A DNA stretch of 64,000 nucleotides from Casuarius casuarius (taxonomy: Eukaryota > Chordata > Aves > Casuariiformes > Casuariidae). This document shows, piece by piece, positions 25,171-35,739 of the stretch. The translations under genes and the position numbers were made by a program. Location: NCBI GenBank assembly GCA_003342895.1, contig PTFA01000158.1:310001-374000 (forward strand). The letters are read 5' to 3'. How positions within the stretch are numbered: the first letter of the stretch is position 1; each line of letters starts with the position of its first letter. Below the pieces are notes generated by a model that was given only the letters and a program-made list of their open reading frames with translations, did no database searches and was not told the DNA's origin.

Positions 25171-28100
25171 TGTACCTTCTTTCCCCCAGACTAGGTTGTC
25201 GGGCTAACCACAAGGTCCCTTTCCACATAAAACACATGTACTAACACATGATTCTCTTCAGAAGTTATTCTGGAGACTTCATGTTCATAGTGCACTTCGG
25301 ATTGTTGAGTGAAAAAGCCCATTTTAAAAACAAAGAGGTGGTGTGTATGCTTGAAAGGAGAAATGGCACTGAATATCTGTTTCAGTCCTAAAACTTTCAT
25401 TTCTGGTATCAGTGTGACTTTTCATTACAGTAGGAGCTATCAGCTTCATGTAGACATTTAAGAGCATTTGGATCTCCAAAACTTTATTAAAGTTAGTGCT
25501 GTTCAGAGTAAAAGGAATGGTCCTAATATGAAAGGTGGATATAAAATGCAGAGAGAAAAGGGTAGCAGAGACATGATCTTACTGATAGATTTTGTAGATT
25601 TTTATACGTTGTATAAAATATTGAGAAGCAGCTCAAAGTAAATAATGATATAGTTGCTTATTACAGCATAGTACAGCTATCAAAATGCTGATGCGCTATT
25701 CTTTGTGATGTTTACCACTATAAAGCAAATTTTGAAATTGGATTGTTTGTTCAATTTTACATGAAAATTTCCTTTAAAAATGCTATCCTATTAGCTGATG
25801 AGTAACATGTATATCGCTGCTGCATCTAGAGAAAAGCATTTAGACTAAAATGTGTTGTTGACACAAACACACAAAGAAAGGAGTTCTGTAAGAACGAGAA
25901 ACCCAGAGTGTCTTAATGTCTGTCACAACCAGGGGAAGCTGTACGTGTAAGCCAGATTTACATAACCGGAGACATCTGGGGACATTTGGTCAAGAAAAAG
26001 TGCATATCGCAATTTTTTTCTGGGGTTTTCAAAACACAGTGTGTGCCTAAGTAGTATCAAAATACGAATTCAAGCCAGGACACTTATCTCCCTTTTTTTC
26101 TGTGAAAAGACTGTTTTTTTCATTATAGTTCATATGTTATGGAGAATGACCTCACTGTTCTGACTTTAATCAACACTTGAAAATTTTGTTTGCTTTTTTG
26201 TCTTTGGAGTATGATGAGGATTTGGCATTTGTCAATAAGAAATGCCTACTAATGCCAGTTCTTAGGTTAGTGGTAGTCTGCGTGAATCAATGGCAACGAA
26301 GTATAAAAGCTGTCTATGGTACAAGTTGTCACTGAAACTGAAATGTTGGAATTATTTACCACTACAGAATCTTACAGCATTTGTACAAATAAATGGCAAC
26401 TTATACAAAGATCCATTTTCAGGCACTGTTTCACTGACTTTCAGAGACTCTTGCCTGCATAAATACTATTGAATTAATCCCAAATATTGTCCAGATTTCT
26501 ATTACAGTTGCACCCAACCTTTGCATCAGGCTGAAAGATGTAGGCAAATACCTAGCTGTCATCTATCCTACTGCCTACATAGCTTCCCAGCAACATAAGG
26601 AGATCCTGTCAAAACTGTGTCCAAAATATTTGATGAGGTTTCAAAGTTTCCATATTATAGATATAAAAATCTCTCAAAAGCACACTTCTAAATTTTACAG
26701 TTTAAACTTGCCACCAATCCTCACACACATGATCCTGTCTTAAGAAAGAAAATATTCATCTTCAGCATTGATTTCTACTCCTCCATCAACAGAACAAATT
26801 TTAGAATTAACACAAAGTGTCCAACAAAGAAAAGGTTTTGGCTTTGCCAATGTCACTATAGATTACAGACAAATTTCATGGTACTTGTAAGAACTGTTTT
26901 GCTGGGTGTCAGCAGGATTTCATATCCTTCAGGTGGAGACCATCAGCCTGATTCTAATCATATTTATATTGGATGCAAAACAAAATCAAGATTTGTGAAG
27001 CATCATGCATTCAATGTGCAACAAAATAAATGCATAGTAAGTCCATTAAGTTAATAGTAAGGCCTAATGATTTCAGTAAGTTCACAGGATCAGATCCAGT
27101 TTAGTCCTTTATAATATTTTACTGTTTTTTTTATTATTTTAAATATCCATATGACTATATTGTGGTAGTATATATATGATAATTAACATGAATGTGCCCA
27201 CTGATTAATCTGTAGAAATTTTGGCACATACATAAATATGTTTGGCCTGCATAAGATATTAATAAATTAAGTGCCAGATGTATTTTAGGAATAAGCTTTT
27301 TTTGCTGGTATAAATGACAGGACAGTTAGACATAGTAGTCACCTATTATCAATTACCAGCTTTTGATTGTCTAAACTGAAGCAGAACAGTAGTTTTTTAA
27401 AAAGCCAACCCAACCGAAATCGAAAAAGGAGAAAAAGTTTATATAATGCTGTACTATATGTATCTAATTTGGAATATATTGTTAGATCATGCATAAGCTT
27501 GAAAAAAAATGCTTTTCCAGGTCAAATAGACTTTTTGAAGTTTCTGCTATAGACTGTTGGGGAAAATTTTTTAAAGAGAATACTTGTAAGTGGTTCTTTG
27601 TTTTAGAATCTCTGTGAAACACAGCATATTTATATATTAATTTGATAACATTCTCTTTAATTCCAAAGTGAAATGGCATTTGGTAATGAAGTGATTGTCA
27701 TTTTAAAATCCCTTTGTTTTTGAGGTGTTGTTGTGTGTATAATTTTTTTTCCTTTAAAAGTTTAATGCCTATAGTATTCTTATATCAAATTCAGATGAAT
27801 CATGGGAAACAACATTTTCATAAATTGGGAAATGTTAACACGTTGCATTCCTTGCTTTGGAAAGATAAAAGAAATGATCACAGAAAACACATTTTAATTT
27901 AACTATATCCTTTAGGTCATTAAAATAATGTAATGTGCATGTGGGTCCTCTTTTCATACACAGATTACTTTAATCCTTCATACTCATATTTTTTCCCCCT
28001 CTGGCTTTCTTTCATATTTGCTTTGTTTTGAAATGGCATGCGGTCTGAATTATTTGTGCATGACCTCCACATTAATTTCAAATTGAATGTTTACATACTC

Positions 28101-29477
28101 TGAGAGATGCTTATGGATCATTTATTCTACATGTGCATTTTTTCCTTTGTTTTCAGTTACTAAAGTTTAAATATGCTTGAAATGTAAAAGTGGCATGAAA
28201 CTTTCGTGACACAAGTAGATAAATATTTTAATAGACTATTTCAATACCTAAGCCTTTTAACTTCTCATCTTTCAGAAATTTGTCATATTCCAAAACACAT
28301 TTTATGCTGTGCTTCCAAAATGTAAGAAAACAAATTACATTCTCAAACCCAAAACTCTTCCATTTCGGATTTGGAACCAAATAACAGCTATATTTTTGTT
28401 CAGACGACCACAAATACATGGGGTTGCTTCATTAAATGAATTGAGAAGATCTCTGCTCTTTTGGAGGTGATGGGGTGCAAAGCCAGGAATCTGGGCTTTG
28501 CTTACGTCCAGTATAGGAAACCATGCAGGACATGGTCCAACAGACAACGTGGATCACAGCAGTCAGGAGCTGTCTACCGCTCCCACAGCTGCCCTCTGGA
28601 AATGCCAGCTTCTTTCAATTGACTGTACAGAGGCCCTAATTCCTCATTTAGCATCTGAAATAGATGGTGCCAAGCAGGCATACCCTGCTTTTACATTATA
28701 CAGTGCCACGAACCCTTACAACTGCATATAAAAGCGAATGGTTTTATTACATAACATTCGATTTCATGTTAACTCCTCCTTTAAAGAATTTAAACTTTAT
28801 ATGTTGCTTAATATGCAATGAAATACTGTTTATCAGCAGAATCTAATGTCTAAGTTACATGAAACTGAGAGGATATCCAGCAGAACTTAATGAGTAAAAA
28901 GTGTAAAATAAAACAGAATATTTTTTTTAATTATGTGAAAGAAAGCATTAAAACACACCTAATAAGTTGCCTGTTTAGAGGATAAATAATATACTATGAA
29001 AGTAGTAACAGTTACTAGAAACAAATATTTGATTTTAATTGGCACCGAGCTGAATTCACACACCTTCTAGAAATAAATTGCAGGCTTCCTCTGTTTTCTT
29101 TGCAGCCTTTTCTTTTTTAGCCAGTTAGTTAATTCTGTGCACAGTTTGCTATGACTAAAGATGAGTGGCTTGATGTCAAAGCATGCTGAATTGTCTGTAG
29201 CTCCTTACCTGAACAACCCAGACATGACGGTTTTGAAATAATGAGCCAAAGTTTGTGATTTGCTGCCTCTGTAATCAAATTGATGTAGTCTTCAGGGGCT
29301 TTGCCTTGAACCTGCAGACCTCACTGCAACCACTTGTGATCCTTCCTAGCCACTTGGTTTGGGCTAATTTGAGTCACTACAGTTCTCTCCACTTTTACAA
29401 ACTAGTTGTTTTGTCAGCATGAGTGTGACAACAATTAGACGTCCCTGTTTTTGCCCCATGCCTTTTCTCCTTCACAG

Positions 29478-29577
29478 TCATTCAATGACAAGCGTAAAAA
29501 GAACTTCATCTTTTCACGAAAATTCCCATTCTACAAGAGCAAGGAGCAGAGTGAGCAGGAAACAAGTGATCCAGAAC
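29478..29577 (+). CDS. DLG2: DLG2 alternative HOOK exon A (SFNDKRKK... DPE)
   Basis: The 100-nt exon lies between CTCCTTCACAG and GTAAGT. From phase 0 it encodes 33 residues: it begins SFNDKRKKNFIFSRKF, continues PFYKSKEQSEQETSDPE, and leaves one C that combines with GA of the common exon to make Arg (CGA). The first half is basic and aromatic, the second acidic. It corresponds to the known DLG2/DLG4 HOOK insert. It enters at phase 0 and exits at phase 1, exactly like the exon at 30504, so only one of the two can be used in frame. Mammalian DLG2, as I recall, has KKSF where this has KKNF. A GCATG lies at 29634-29638, downstream of the donor. Confidence 0.96.
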
Positions 29578-30503
29578 GTAAGTAACCTCTTGGAGACGAT
29601 GTCACATGCAGCACAAAAAAAAAAGGGTGACACGCATGATACCAGTATCCCACACATCTAGGTAAATATACCTCGTAGGCAGGCAGGCAAGGTATTACTA
29701 CTGTGACCAATGTGTGACTGCAATTTGGATCCAGCTGGTCCTTCCTTCCCTGAAAACATCTTTTTCGAAAGAATAAAACAGTGACCTTAGCTTTTGGGAG
29801 ACCTTTTCTTCCCATTCATAAAAAATGTGGCTTCCTAAAATTGCTGTGGCACTTGTCATAAATCCAAACTTGTCTCTGATTAAATATTCCCAGATCAGAA
29901 CTGACTCAAAATAATGCAAATATGATTTCTTTTAGAATATCACATTAAATTATTACGTTTAAAAACATCTACTCTAATTTCTGTTTTGCCTCTGACTTTC
30001 TCCAAGTTGATTGTCTTGGACACTTTCACTGAAAGTTTAACAATAAACTTAAGTATCTGTACTAACAGTTTAAAGAAGAAAATCAGATCTTGGAATGTGC
30101 ACCACCCCTGCCCCCCCCTTCCGGGGCATTCACTGCTTGCTTCAGAACCAGCATTTTTTAAATATATGCTCATTCCAAGCCCAGATAATTTAAACCTTTT
30201 TCCCTTAATAATTCTCTCCTTATAAATTTCTCCGGGGAGGATTGTTTCTGGACTTTATTTTTTGGGTTGTTCCTTCTTCGTCACAGCTACAAAAGCTATA
30301 TATCATGTTCACTGGCTCTTTCATTGGCTGCATTCCCATAGACTGTGGGTTGAAATTGTTTCAGAGAGAAAAAGCAGGGATCCAGATTGCCCAATCAACA
30401 TGGTCAGTCATGGTAGTATCCATTTCAACTCCACTGACTTCTTCCTTCCTCTTCTGCGGCTGTTCTTCCTTTCTCATTGCTCTCTCTGGGGACTTCCGTG
30501 CAG
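29578..30503 (+). other. DLG2: DLG2 intron, 926 bp, between the two exclusive exons
   Basis: The intron runs from GTAAGT at 29578 to CTTCCGTGCAG at 30503. It includes a GCATG at 29634-29638, a C-rich run near 30109-30122, and a pyrimidine-rich tract upstream of the acceptor (about 30440-30490, with CTTCCTTCCTCTTC and CTTCCTTTCTC). Such tracts are typical binding ground for PTB proteins. No other gene is seen. Confidence 0.85.
29634..29638 (+). promoter_or_regulatory. GCATG, candidate RBFOX site downstream of exon A
   Basis: GCATG lies 57 nt after the exon A donor. RBFOX proteins bind (U)GCAUG, and downstream sites usually favour inclusion of the exon. A five-base match is weak on its own; the location near an alternative neuronal exon is the argument. 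Confidence 0.35.
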
Positions 30504-30549
30504 GACATCCCCGGATTAGGTGACGACGGTTATGGAACAAAGACTCTGA
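30504..30549 (+). CDS. DLG2: DLG2 alternative HOOK exon B (DIPGLGDDGYGTKTL)
   Basis: The 46-nt exon is preceded by CCGTGCAG and followed by GTAAGT. It reads DIPGLGDDGYGTKTL from phase 0 and leaves one A, which combines with GA or AA of the next exon to give Arg or Lys. This is the short HOOK insert known from DLG2 isoforms and related to the EIPDDMGSKGL insert of DLG1. It replaces the 33 residues of exon A with 15, giving a shorter and less charged linker between SH3 and GK. Including both A and B gives CGA CAT CCC CGG ATT AGG TGA, a stop after six codons. A GCATG lies at 30637-30641. Confidence 0.96.
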
Positions 30550-30636
30550 GTAAGTTCCCAGGAATGGTCACTGTAAATTTTTTTTGTTTTGTTTTGTTTT
30601 GGCTTTTGTTCCTTCTCTGAGGACCCTCCACTCCTA

Positions 30637-30641
30637 GCATG
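30637..30641 (+). promoter_or_regulatory. GCATG, candidate RBFOX site downstream of exon B
   Basis: GCATG (within TAGCATGCAC) lies about 88 nt after the exon B donor, a distance at which RBFOX sites commonly enhance inclusion of the preceding exon. The match is short and the function is inferred. Confidence 0.35.
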
Positions 30642-33495
30642 CACAAGATAGAGTTTTATTTGTTACCCAGCTGTGAATGCATTAAAAAATGTTTCAATTG
30701 TTTTGTTCTGCATGACAATATTAAATAACATACAATGTATCAAGCAGATACTTCTTTTGTAATAACACCTTTTGTTTCTGACAGTATGTTATTGTTCCCA
30801 TCATGGCAGTTCTGTAGAGTAGCATACCTAGAACTTGTTTTGCTGCCTAGACGGTACTTTTCAATAACAATCCCTCTCCATCTGAAGGGAAGGTTAAATG
30901 TTTTAACTTAATCACATCCTGAGGAGATCAGTAGAAAATTATTTTATGCTGTTGCTTCTGCATTTTCAGCTTTTTGCATGGGAGTGTTTGTTACTTTGCT
31001 GGATTTTAGATTAGTATTTGTTAATGGAAGAAGCCTTTTGCAGGTGAGAGAAGACATGGCTTCTCCAAAGCTAATTTTTGATGCATTTCACCATTAGCAA
31101 CTTATTCTCTGTCATGCAACCTTAACCAATTTCTTTCTCTGATGCAGTACTCCTGTCTCAAGATTTGGTATCACATCAGATAACTTTTCAGAAATAATTC
31201 TATTTCCTCGATAGTTAGACCAAAGAAATTGTATAGAGTGAAATATTTGCAGCTGATTTCTGTATTAATAGCTACATTATATGCTGTATTCTGAGCGAAA
31301 TACTTTAAACAGAAGATAAATACTATAAACGGAATACTACTTGCATGTGTTTGGCTGCTTCTTTCTTCAGTTCTTATGCTTTTTCTTAAGTACCATGCAA
31401 CTGAAGGAAAATGTATGTGAATGTTGCCATTGCATCACGTACTGTTTTGTACATGTTTTTGAATTACGGAAATGCACACTCATGCACACAATTTTAGACA
31501 TAATTCAGTTCCTGATTGATTTTTTGAAGGGACATTTTAATGATTTAATTTTAAGTCACACAGTAGTTCACCAGTTAAAGATGAAAGCTTCATCTCCTGG
31601 ACAAAGAACAGTTCTATGAGACTAATTTTCTGTGATAGGCAGGAAATGTCACTGCCACTAGAATTTTAACCAGCCTGTTACTGAATGCTTTAAGGAAAGT
31701 GCCTTAGCATCACATTAACAGCACATGTGTATCCTTCTCTGCCTAAAGAGAAGTAGAATATTTCTGATTTTATAAGCCCTCCTTAAAAAAACAAATCTCC
31801 ATAACACCCAGCCATTTCAAAGGAGAAAACTAAACTCTGCAAACTAATTGCTAAGGGAAAAGTAGCACAGAGGTATTATATAGGCTCTAGTTTCTCTATT
31901 AATATTATATCTAGCTTTCAATTATTGGCACACCTCTAGACATTCCAGGCCCATCCCGCTTTCACTAATATTAAACTGAAATATATTTTTAATGATGTTT
32001 CTTATTAGAGAGGATATCTACTCTTGTTTCAAAAAGACCTTCAGGGTCCTCTGTAGCATAATGGCTTGATGCAGGCCTTGTTAACTTGCTATTAAATGTC
32101 CAAAAGTAAATATACCATTTTGCTCAAAATGTAAGCTTTACTTTTTTAATCTTTTCACTAAGCCCCAGACCAAAGTATGCCATTATTCGTCTTACCAGAG
32201 GTCATCCCCCCTCATTTCTGCTGCTGGAATAGCCCCATCAATCCCACTGTATAAATTCCAGTTATTAGACTTGTATGCGGGGGAATTGCAGTGCTTTGCA
32301 AGGATTGCACAGTCTTTTGCATAATTCCCATACTCACCCTGCAGGACATCAACACAGGCTCTACTCTGGGCATCCCTGGGCATTCTTGGCTTTTGTGAGT
32401 TTCCTTCTTTCACTGGGAAGGTTTTGAGGCTGTTACAGGTGGGTTTTGTGGGTCACCCACAGCCTAATCTACCAAGTGGATTAATGACAAATATTAGGCC
32501 AATTCTGGCTCCTTGTGTTTGTCAGAAAGTGACTTATTTGCAGCGTTTGCCCATTCAACCACCAGCATCTCATTCTCACTAACCAAAGGTGACTCCCTAC
32601 TATATATCCATTTTACTATTGATTTCTAAATGTCCTAGTGCAGTTCAGAAGTGTTGGTTCTCAAAAATGGTCTTTCAGTCACAAATGTATCATCATTTCT
32701 GTCAAAGATACTATCAATACCACTGCTTAATGTGGTTCTGTGGACCACTTGAAGACCATATATTGCAGCCTGAGTGAGCATAAATGGTATGCTGACTGCA
32801 GTTTGGGAGCAACCACCTCACATGATATAGATTTCACCTTTCTTTAAATAATGTGATATAGACACCAGACTTGTCAAATCACAATTCTGACCCATCATGA
32901 TAATTCCTTCATTCCTATTTATCCATCCAGACTGATCTGGCAAAGATTTTCCTGCTCTAGCTCAAATCCTGAAGCTAGACAATTTTGGAAAAAGGGTTTC
33001 TTCCTTTTTTTAGTTTTCTCATTGGCTTTGTCTTTTTCTGGATGGGTTAAAATAAACATAGTTACAATATTTGGTACGAAAACTATTTTCATGTTAATTT
33101 GTTAACCTTCTGAGACAGCACAGCAATTAATGACAGTAGCAAGAGTTAGAACTCTTTAAGTTTAGCAGAAATAGTTCCAATGCCTTAATGATGCACTTTA
33201 TTCACAGTGCAGAATAATATGACCAGACACTCAGGTTTCATGAAATTAGTCAAGAAGTCCAGTGAGGTGCAAGTTGACCATATTGTATTTTGAAATTAAG
33301 CTATCCGAGATGTCACTAACTGTTTCATCAAGAACTAGAAGTGGCTTTGCCATAATGCATATGACTAGCTATCACATATAATCCCTTTCTGAAATGCCAC
33401 AAGAGAAAAAGCTTTCATTTTAACTGTGTAAATTATCTAAGATTTTCAGGTGATGCCCCTGTACAGATTTTATTTCCACTCCGCACAACTACCTT

Positions 33496-33501
33496 TGCAT
33501 G
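33496..33501 (+). promoter_or_regulatory. TGCATG, candidate RBFOX site upstream of 42-nt exon
   Basis: A full TGCATG hexamer lies 77 bases before the 42-nt exon. RBFOX bound upstream of an exon typically promotes skipping. This is a motif match with no measurement behind it. Confidence 0.4.
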
Positions 33502-33559
33502 ACTGTGGCAGTTCTTTTAAGTTCCTGCAGCTTTGTGGTGCTTGGTTATGTTCTTAATT

Positions 33560-33578
33560 TGCTGTGCTGTTCTTGCAG
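33560..33578 (+). promoter_or_regulatory. TGC-rich 3' splice region of the 42-nt exon
   Basis: TGCTGTGCTGTTCTTGCAG immediately precedes the exon, with TGC triplets at 33560, 33565 and 33574. SRRM4 (nSR100) activates neural microexons through UGC motifs close to the 3' splice site, so this is a plausible target. The exon is slightly longer than the usual microexon limit of about 27 nt. Confidence 0.35.
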
Positions 33579-33620
33579 AACATGTTTCTTCTAATGCCAG
33601 CGATAGTGAAAGTAGCTACA
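33579..33620 (+). CDS. DLG2: DLG2 42-nt cassette exon (HVSSNASDSESSY)
   Basis: The 42-nt exon is bounded by TTCTTGCAG and GTAAGTTAC. Its first two bases AA complete Gln (CAA, after exon A) or Lys (AAA, after exon B). It then reads HVSSNASDSESSY and leaves an A that joins GA of the next exon as Arg. Entry and exit are both phase 1, so it can be included or skipped without a frame change. The same serine-rich acidic peptide (HVTSNASDSESSY) is a well-known HOOK insert in DLG1 and DLG4, just before RGQE. The many serines offer phosphorylation sites. In DLG2 I regard it as optional, by its symmetry and by the isoforms I recall. Confidence 0.93.
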
Positions 33621-35706
33621 GTAAGTTACTGCTTTCGTTAGAGTCCTTTTACTTTGCATTGCTTGTTCTGTTTGTTTCTTTTATTTTGTTTCTCTTCTGG
33701 CTATTCTTTTGTTAATGTTAAAAAGACGGTTGGAGCAAATGGCTTGGAATTTCAATTTACAACCATATTTCGAGTACAAAGCTATAAAAGACAGCTGGCA
33801 ACCTGTATAAGAACAACGAAGAAAGTTGTTATTTGGGATGCGTTCTGGGATGTAAAACCAAACCTGGCTCTGTATAAGCTGTGAAAATTAAGATCATTTG
33901 GTTTAGTGATATGAAGTTTATCTCAGCAGTGAGGGGACAATTTCTTGATGCCCTTTTATGAGAAAAATTACTCAAAACTGCAGTCAAATCTGCAAAAAGA
34001 CATCCTCTTTACAAAGTCACAATTTTTACTTGTATTTCTGCATGTCTGTTTGAACAGCTAATAAATAGCTCCAAAAGCTCTGCTGAGCCCTTCATTTTGG
34101 GGGCACAGGTTTCCTAAGTGTATATTGAAGTCTTCAAAAAAGGTAAGGTAGACCTCCACCCCTTGGGCACTGCCAGCGAATGTCACTGATTCCCTACAAA
34201 TGAAGGTCCCAGCCCTGCAACGTGACCTGGTTGGAATTATAGACTCTATGTGATCATATAGTGACAGATTGCAAGTTCTATATTAGTAATACTTAAAAAA
34301 AAAATCAACCACTGTAATTTTTTTTATGGAAGTGTTGAAAAGCAAAAAATAAAGCATTAAAGTAGCTGAAATGTAAGAAGAGGTATTTAAAAAGATAGAT
34401 CGCTTACCAAATCACCAGTTGTTTAATTGTGTCAAGCCATTTGCTTAGCAAATCGAGTTTTCCACCAGTCACTCAGCACTTGTGCTAAGTACCCGCCTAC
34501 ATTCAGGTAACCATTAGTATTGTACCTCATACTTTCTAGCCTCAGATAGAGTGCATAGCAGTTGAGCTCTGTTAATAAACACTTTTTTTTCAGCAAAACA
34601 GCTAATTGTATGCAATTCAGAAATGGTAAATTAGTTTTTATTCTCTTGTATCGCAAAGGTTTCCTTGAAAAGCAATTGCCAGAGGCACAAGAAAATTGTA
34701 GGCACATTTGAACTGCTGAGATCCAATTCTGAACCTCTTGATTTTTTTCTGTGTCCTCTACTGGAGAGGAAAGAAGAATTTTATGTTTGAAATATAAGAT
34801 GCTTCTTCCCCAGACTGACTTTGTGATCATGAACAAGTTGATAGGTTAAATTTGCAAAAGTTTCATGAGTCAAATCTCCTCTGTGTCTCCTATCTCACCC
34901 CGGTAGCATCCCGCCTGCATCATATTGGCTGGAGCTACCCGCGTAATACTGGTGTGTCCAGCTGCTGCCGTCTGGTGGAGGAGATGCAGGCAGGCTCCCT
35001 TCTCTGTCCACGGGACAGCCATGCCATTTAGCAGTGGGGGAAGCCAATCTTAGGTTATGCCAAGTGAAAGTGCCTCTATAGTCTAGGAGTTTGTGCCCAA
35101 AGAGCCTATTTTCATTTGCTAACGATTCATTGGTATGTGCTGACAAGACATTTGGAGGCATGGCCTTGGGCAACAGCAGCCGTGGTTGCCAGCTTTTGTA
35201 AATGATTGTTTCGGATGGCCGCACTGGCAAGTCAGCTGGAGCCTGACTGTGAGTACAATTACTAAGTGGCCATGGTATATGACCATACCTCTTGTGAGGA
35301 CTTGCAGCCCTCCTTAGTGCAGTCATTTACTCTCTGGATCTCCACACTACCTTATGTCAGCAGTATGTCCTGTCACACAGCTCCTTCCAGCAAATCTCCT
35401 CAAGAAAAATTATGGCTCAGGAGCAGAGAAGAATCAGAAAATGGAGAAAAGCAAAAGGAGGATGGTCAAAGAAAGCAGTCAACAAATTATGAGGGTGTGG
35501 AGATAACAGAGATGGGGTCTTCCATGAAGAAGTTGTCTTACTTGACTCTGTTTTTCTGACCTTGTGGAACTGTTGGGAGAGGATTCTGTGCAATACAAGC
35601 CTCCCCATAAGGCTCATATCAGAACAGTAGTTATCTGAACTATCTGTGAACATTTCAGTCCTATAGACATGTTCCTCACTGTCTTCCAGTTTATTTATTT
35701 TTAATG

Positions 35707-35739
<33 letters not shown>

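Larger units (their letters stand above)
10785..29477 (+). other. DLG2: DLG2 intron, 18.7 kb, between HOOK exon and alternative exons
   Basis: The intron runs from GTATGT at 10785 to the acceptor CTCCTTCACAG ending at 29477. It contains CR1 fragments near 16210-16560 and 23825-24170, a dispersed sauropsid repeat near 22585-22700, a MIR-like SINE near 24985-25170, a GC/CpG-richer patch near 15300-15760, and a GC-rich possible repeat near 17960-18440. A 158-codon antisense open frame lies at 20893-21369. Single undetermined bases occur at 14081 and 16137. No exon of another gene was recognised. Confidence 0.85.
30550..33578 (+). other. DLG2: DLG2 intron, 3.0 kb, upstream of the 42-nt exon
   Basis: The intron runs from GTAAGT at 30550 to TTCTTGCAG at 33578. 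It holds a short (TTTTG)n run at about 30577-30602, GCATG at 30637-30641, TGCATG at 33496-33501, and a TGC-rich polypyrimidine region just before the acceptor. Otherwise it is featureless AT-rich sequence. Confidence 0.85.

Noticed and set aside
34895..35326. 143-codon antisense frame, with a 134-codon antisense frame just below it (34432-34836)
   Set aside because: Low-complexity mix of Pro/Ser/His without domains; no conserved motif; length compatible with chance.
35270..35739. Possible processed pseudogene ending in the A28 run
   Set aside because: No recognisable gene body upstream of the poly-A and no evident target-site duplication; called a homopolymer.
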